From positions 146,384 to 210,383 of the IMG/VR virus record IMGVR_UViG_3300037258_000590: a DNA stretch of 64,000 nt; one strand, given 5' to 3'. The notes beneath the pieces are model-generated. The model was not told where the DNA came from, searched no databases, and saw only the letters and a program-made list of their open reading frames with translations. How positions within the stretch are numbered: position 1 is the first letter of the stretch; the number at the start of each line of letters is the position of its first letter. Both the position numbers and the translations under genes were made by a program. Source of the DNA: a virus. Positions 62,702 to 64,000 of this stretch are shown here, piece after piece.

Positions 62702-64000
62702 TTACTGCTGCGGTGGCGCGCCCTGCTGGGCGCCTTGCTGGGTGAGAAGGCGGTTCATGAGCGCTTCCCGGCGCGCGGACATCTGCCCTGGCCCGCCAGG
62801 CGGATCCTGCGGGTACTGCTGAGCCGCGGCATACCCCTGGGGAGAGCCTGGCGGCAGCCCCTGGGGAGAGCCTGGCGGCAGCCCCTGGTGCGCTGCCGCG
62901 GCGGCCATCCCGGCCTGCGTGGCCATCGCGACCTGGGCACCCGGGCTCACGTACTGCCCCGGGTTGCCCTGCAGACCGGGCTGACCTTGATACGACGGCT
63001 GCTGAGGCGCCGTGTTCGCGTCAGCCTGGTACTGCTGCTGGTACTGCGGCTGCCCCTGATCTGGCGGCGGAACCTGATACTGCTGCTGGTACTGCGGCTG
63101 CCCCTGATCTGGCGGGGGAGCCTGATACTGCTGCTGGTACTGCGGCTGCCCCTGATCTGGCGGGGGAGCCTGGTACTGCGGCTGGTACTGCGGCTGCCCC
63201 TGATCTGGCGGCGGAACCTGATACTGCTGCTGGTACTGCGGCTGCCCCTGATCTGGCGGGGGAGCCTGGTACTGCTGCTGGTACTGCGGCTGCCCCTGAT
63301 CTGGCGGCGGAACCTGATACTGCTGCTGGTACTGCGGCTGCCCGTTAACCGGCTGCTGCGGGTAGGACTGCTTACTGGCTGGGTGCTGCCCGCTGGCGGT
63401 CGCATCCGGGCGGCGGTAGACGATCGCGTACTGCTTGGCCGCGTTCATGCCGGGTACCTGCCGGTAACCCGTGAACTCGATCTGGATCCAGGCACCGCTT
63501 TCCGGCACCAGGTTCCCGTGCTCATCCGGCGGGGCCTGCGCTTCGGCCATGGCTCGCGCCAGCTCGTCTTTGGCCTGGCCCTTGACGTACCAGGCCGCCC
63601 TGCCGTCCGTGAACAGCTGGCTGGGCTGAACTTGCAGCGGCACGATCATGTGCCATTTGAAGGATCCGTCCCGGTAGGTCTGTGCCTGCCCGGTCTGCAT
63701 GTTGGTCTGGATTTGTATATCCGCGTCTGTTAGGGGGCGGGCGACGATTCCTGCGATCTTCTGGCCGGGATTCGTAAAAAATTTGCCGAGTGACGCCCCG
63801 GCTGCGGCGGGCTGGTCGAAGAACCCGCCGAGTGTGCCCCGGGGGCGCGGCGGCCCTTGCGGCTGCCCCTGGGGAGGACCGTAGCCCTGCCCCTGGGGAG
63901 GACCGTAGCCCTGCCCCTGGGGAGGACCGTAGCCCTGCCCCTGGGGAGGACCGTAGCCCTGCCCCTGGGGAGGACCGTAGCCCTGCCCCTGGGGAGGACC
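62702..64000 (-). CDS. OB-fold ssDNA-binding-like protein with two repeat arms (partial, 5' end off the window)
   Basis: The frame is open to the right edge, so the start is missing. Order: N-terminal GPPQGQGY repeats (63869-64000), LGGFFDQPAAAGASLGKFFT, then PGQKIAGIVARPLTDADIQI and QTYRDGSFKWHMIVPLQVQ, AAWYVKGQAKDELARAM, IQIEFTGYRQVPGMNAAKQY, the strand pattern of actinophage OB-fold-type DNA-binding proteins; then six QPQYQQQYQ(V/A)PPPDQG repeats, a Gly/Pro-rich PPGSPQGLPP part and a basic end. Probably a single-stranded-DNA-binding protein for this replisome; confirmation needs the missing start. Confidence 0.75.
   Translation of the reverse strand, partial: GPPQGQGYGPPQGQGYGPPQGQGYGPPQGQGYGPPQGQGYGPPQGQPQGPPRPRGTLGGFFDQPAAAGASLGKFFTNPGQKIAGIVARPLTDADIQIQTNMQTGQAQTYRDGSFKWHMIVPLQVQPSQLFTDGRAAWYVKGQAKDELARAMAEAQAPPDEHGNLVPESGAWIQIEFTGYRQVPGMNAAKQYAIVYRRPDATASGQHPASKQSYPQQPVNGQPQYQQQYQVPPPDQGQPQYQQQYQAPPPDQGQPQYQQQYQVPPPDQGQPQYQPQYQAPPPDQGQPQYQQQYQAPPPDQGQPQYQQQYQVPPPDQGQPQYQQQYQADANTAPQQPSYQGQPGLQGNPGQYVSPGAQVAMATQAGMAAAAAHQGLPPGSPQGLPPGSPQGYAAAQQYPQDPPGGPGQMSARREALMNRLLTQQGAQQGAPPQQ
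63029..63348 (-). repeat. 48-bp tandem repeats, Gln/Tyr/Pro-rich
   Basis: About six and a half near-perfect 48-bp units, each encoding QPQYQQQYQxPPPDQG (x is V or A). Base changes fall mainly at that x and in a QYQPQYQ variant. In frame, so copy changes keep the frame. Confidence 0.9.
63869..64000 (-). repeat. 24-bp tandem repeats, Gly/Pro/Gln-rich (continuing off the window)
   Basis: Units reading GGTCCTCCCCAGGGGCAGGG then CTAC encode GPPQGQGY, at least five copies, reaching the window edge. The first unit near 63869 has diverged to GPPQGQPQ. Confidence 0.9.

Noticed and set aside
63029-63348. CRISPR array
   Set aside because: The tandem units are contiguous and coding with no unique spacers.
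1-64000. tRNA, tmRNA or rRNA genes
   Set aside because: No cloverleaf with a GGTTCRA-type T arm and matching stems was found; some palindromes (23219-23234) were considered and do not fit.

Overview
The window reads as part of a large, GC-rich actinobacteriophage genome, or a closely related phage-like element. The evidence is high GC with strong third-position bias, frequent GTG starts, purine-rich AGGAG ribosome sites, dense gene packing with 4-base ATGA/GTGA overlaps, domains largely confined to Actinomycetota (DUF4192, DUF1707), a phage-type replication block and a GH25-like endolysin. No capsid, tail, terminase, portal or integrase gene was seen, so neither morphology nor temperate lifestyle can be judged. 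A large conjugative or plasmid-like element is a weaker alternative.

Left arm (1-45.5 kb, all + strand): about 85 mostly small genes of unknown function. Between 1 and 26 kb many are preceded by a recurrent leader: an RGGCGAAACG box at the previous stop codon, an inverted repeat, often a second TGACC/GGTCA hairpin, then GACAGGAG and the start codon. Leader stems keep pairing while their bases change. This is the strongest candidate for an undescribed regulatory system. Recognisable proteins are DUF4192 (11.3 kb), a GIY-YIG-like protein (25.0 kb), a DnaJ-type zinc-finger protein (29.4 kb), a RepA/RecA-fold ATPase (30.1 kb), a Toprim/topoisomerase VI-A-like protein carrying a LAGLIDADG intein (33.2 kb), a CCA-adding/poly(A) polymerase-family enzyme with HD domain (41.1 kb) and a membrane-protein cluster (42.5-45.5 kb). 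The arm shows heavy mosaicism: paralogues, a 1.1-kb cassette between 44-bp direct repeats, gene relics including one with an inverted piece, and a three-copy ~100-bp repeat.

Right arm (45.5-64 kb, almost all - strand; transcription converges at 45.48 kb): read from the right edge it encodes an OB-fold/ssDNA-binding-like protein with two low-complexity repeat arms (open at the edge), two small zinc-type proteins, an SNF2-family helicase, accessory genes, a DUF1707 membrane protein, a RuvC-like resolvase, two small proteins sharing a simple-sequence tail, a 1204-aa primase-polymerase/SF3 helicase/3'-5' exonuclease fusion, a family A DNA polymerase lacking its own exonuclease domain, a frameshifted MT-A70 adenine methyltransferase, DUF1643, a RecD/Dda-like helicase, HNH proteins and the endolysin, whose ribosome site lies in a hairpin.

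The right arm is a self-contained replication, recombination and lysis unit with extensive translational coupling. The left arm looks like an accessory (probably early, host-takeover) region with many individually led small genes. Functions given for unknown genes are limited to what the sequence shows.
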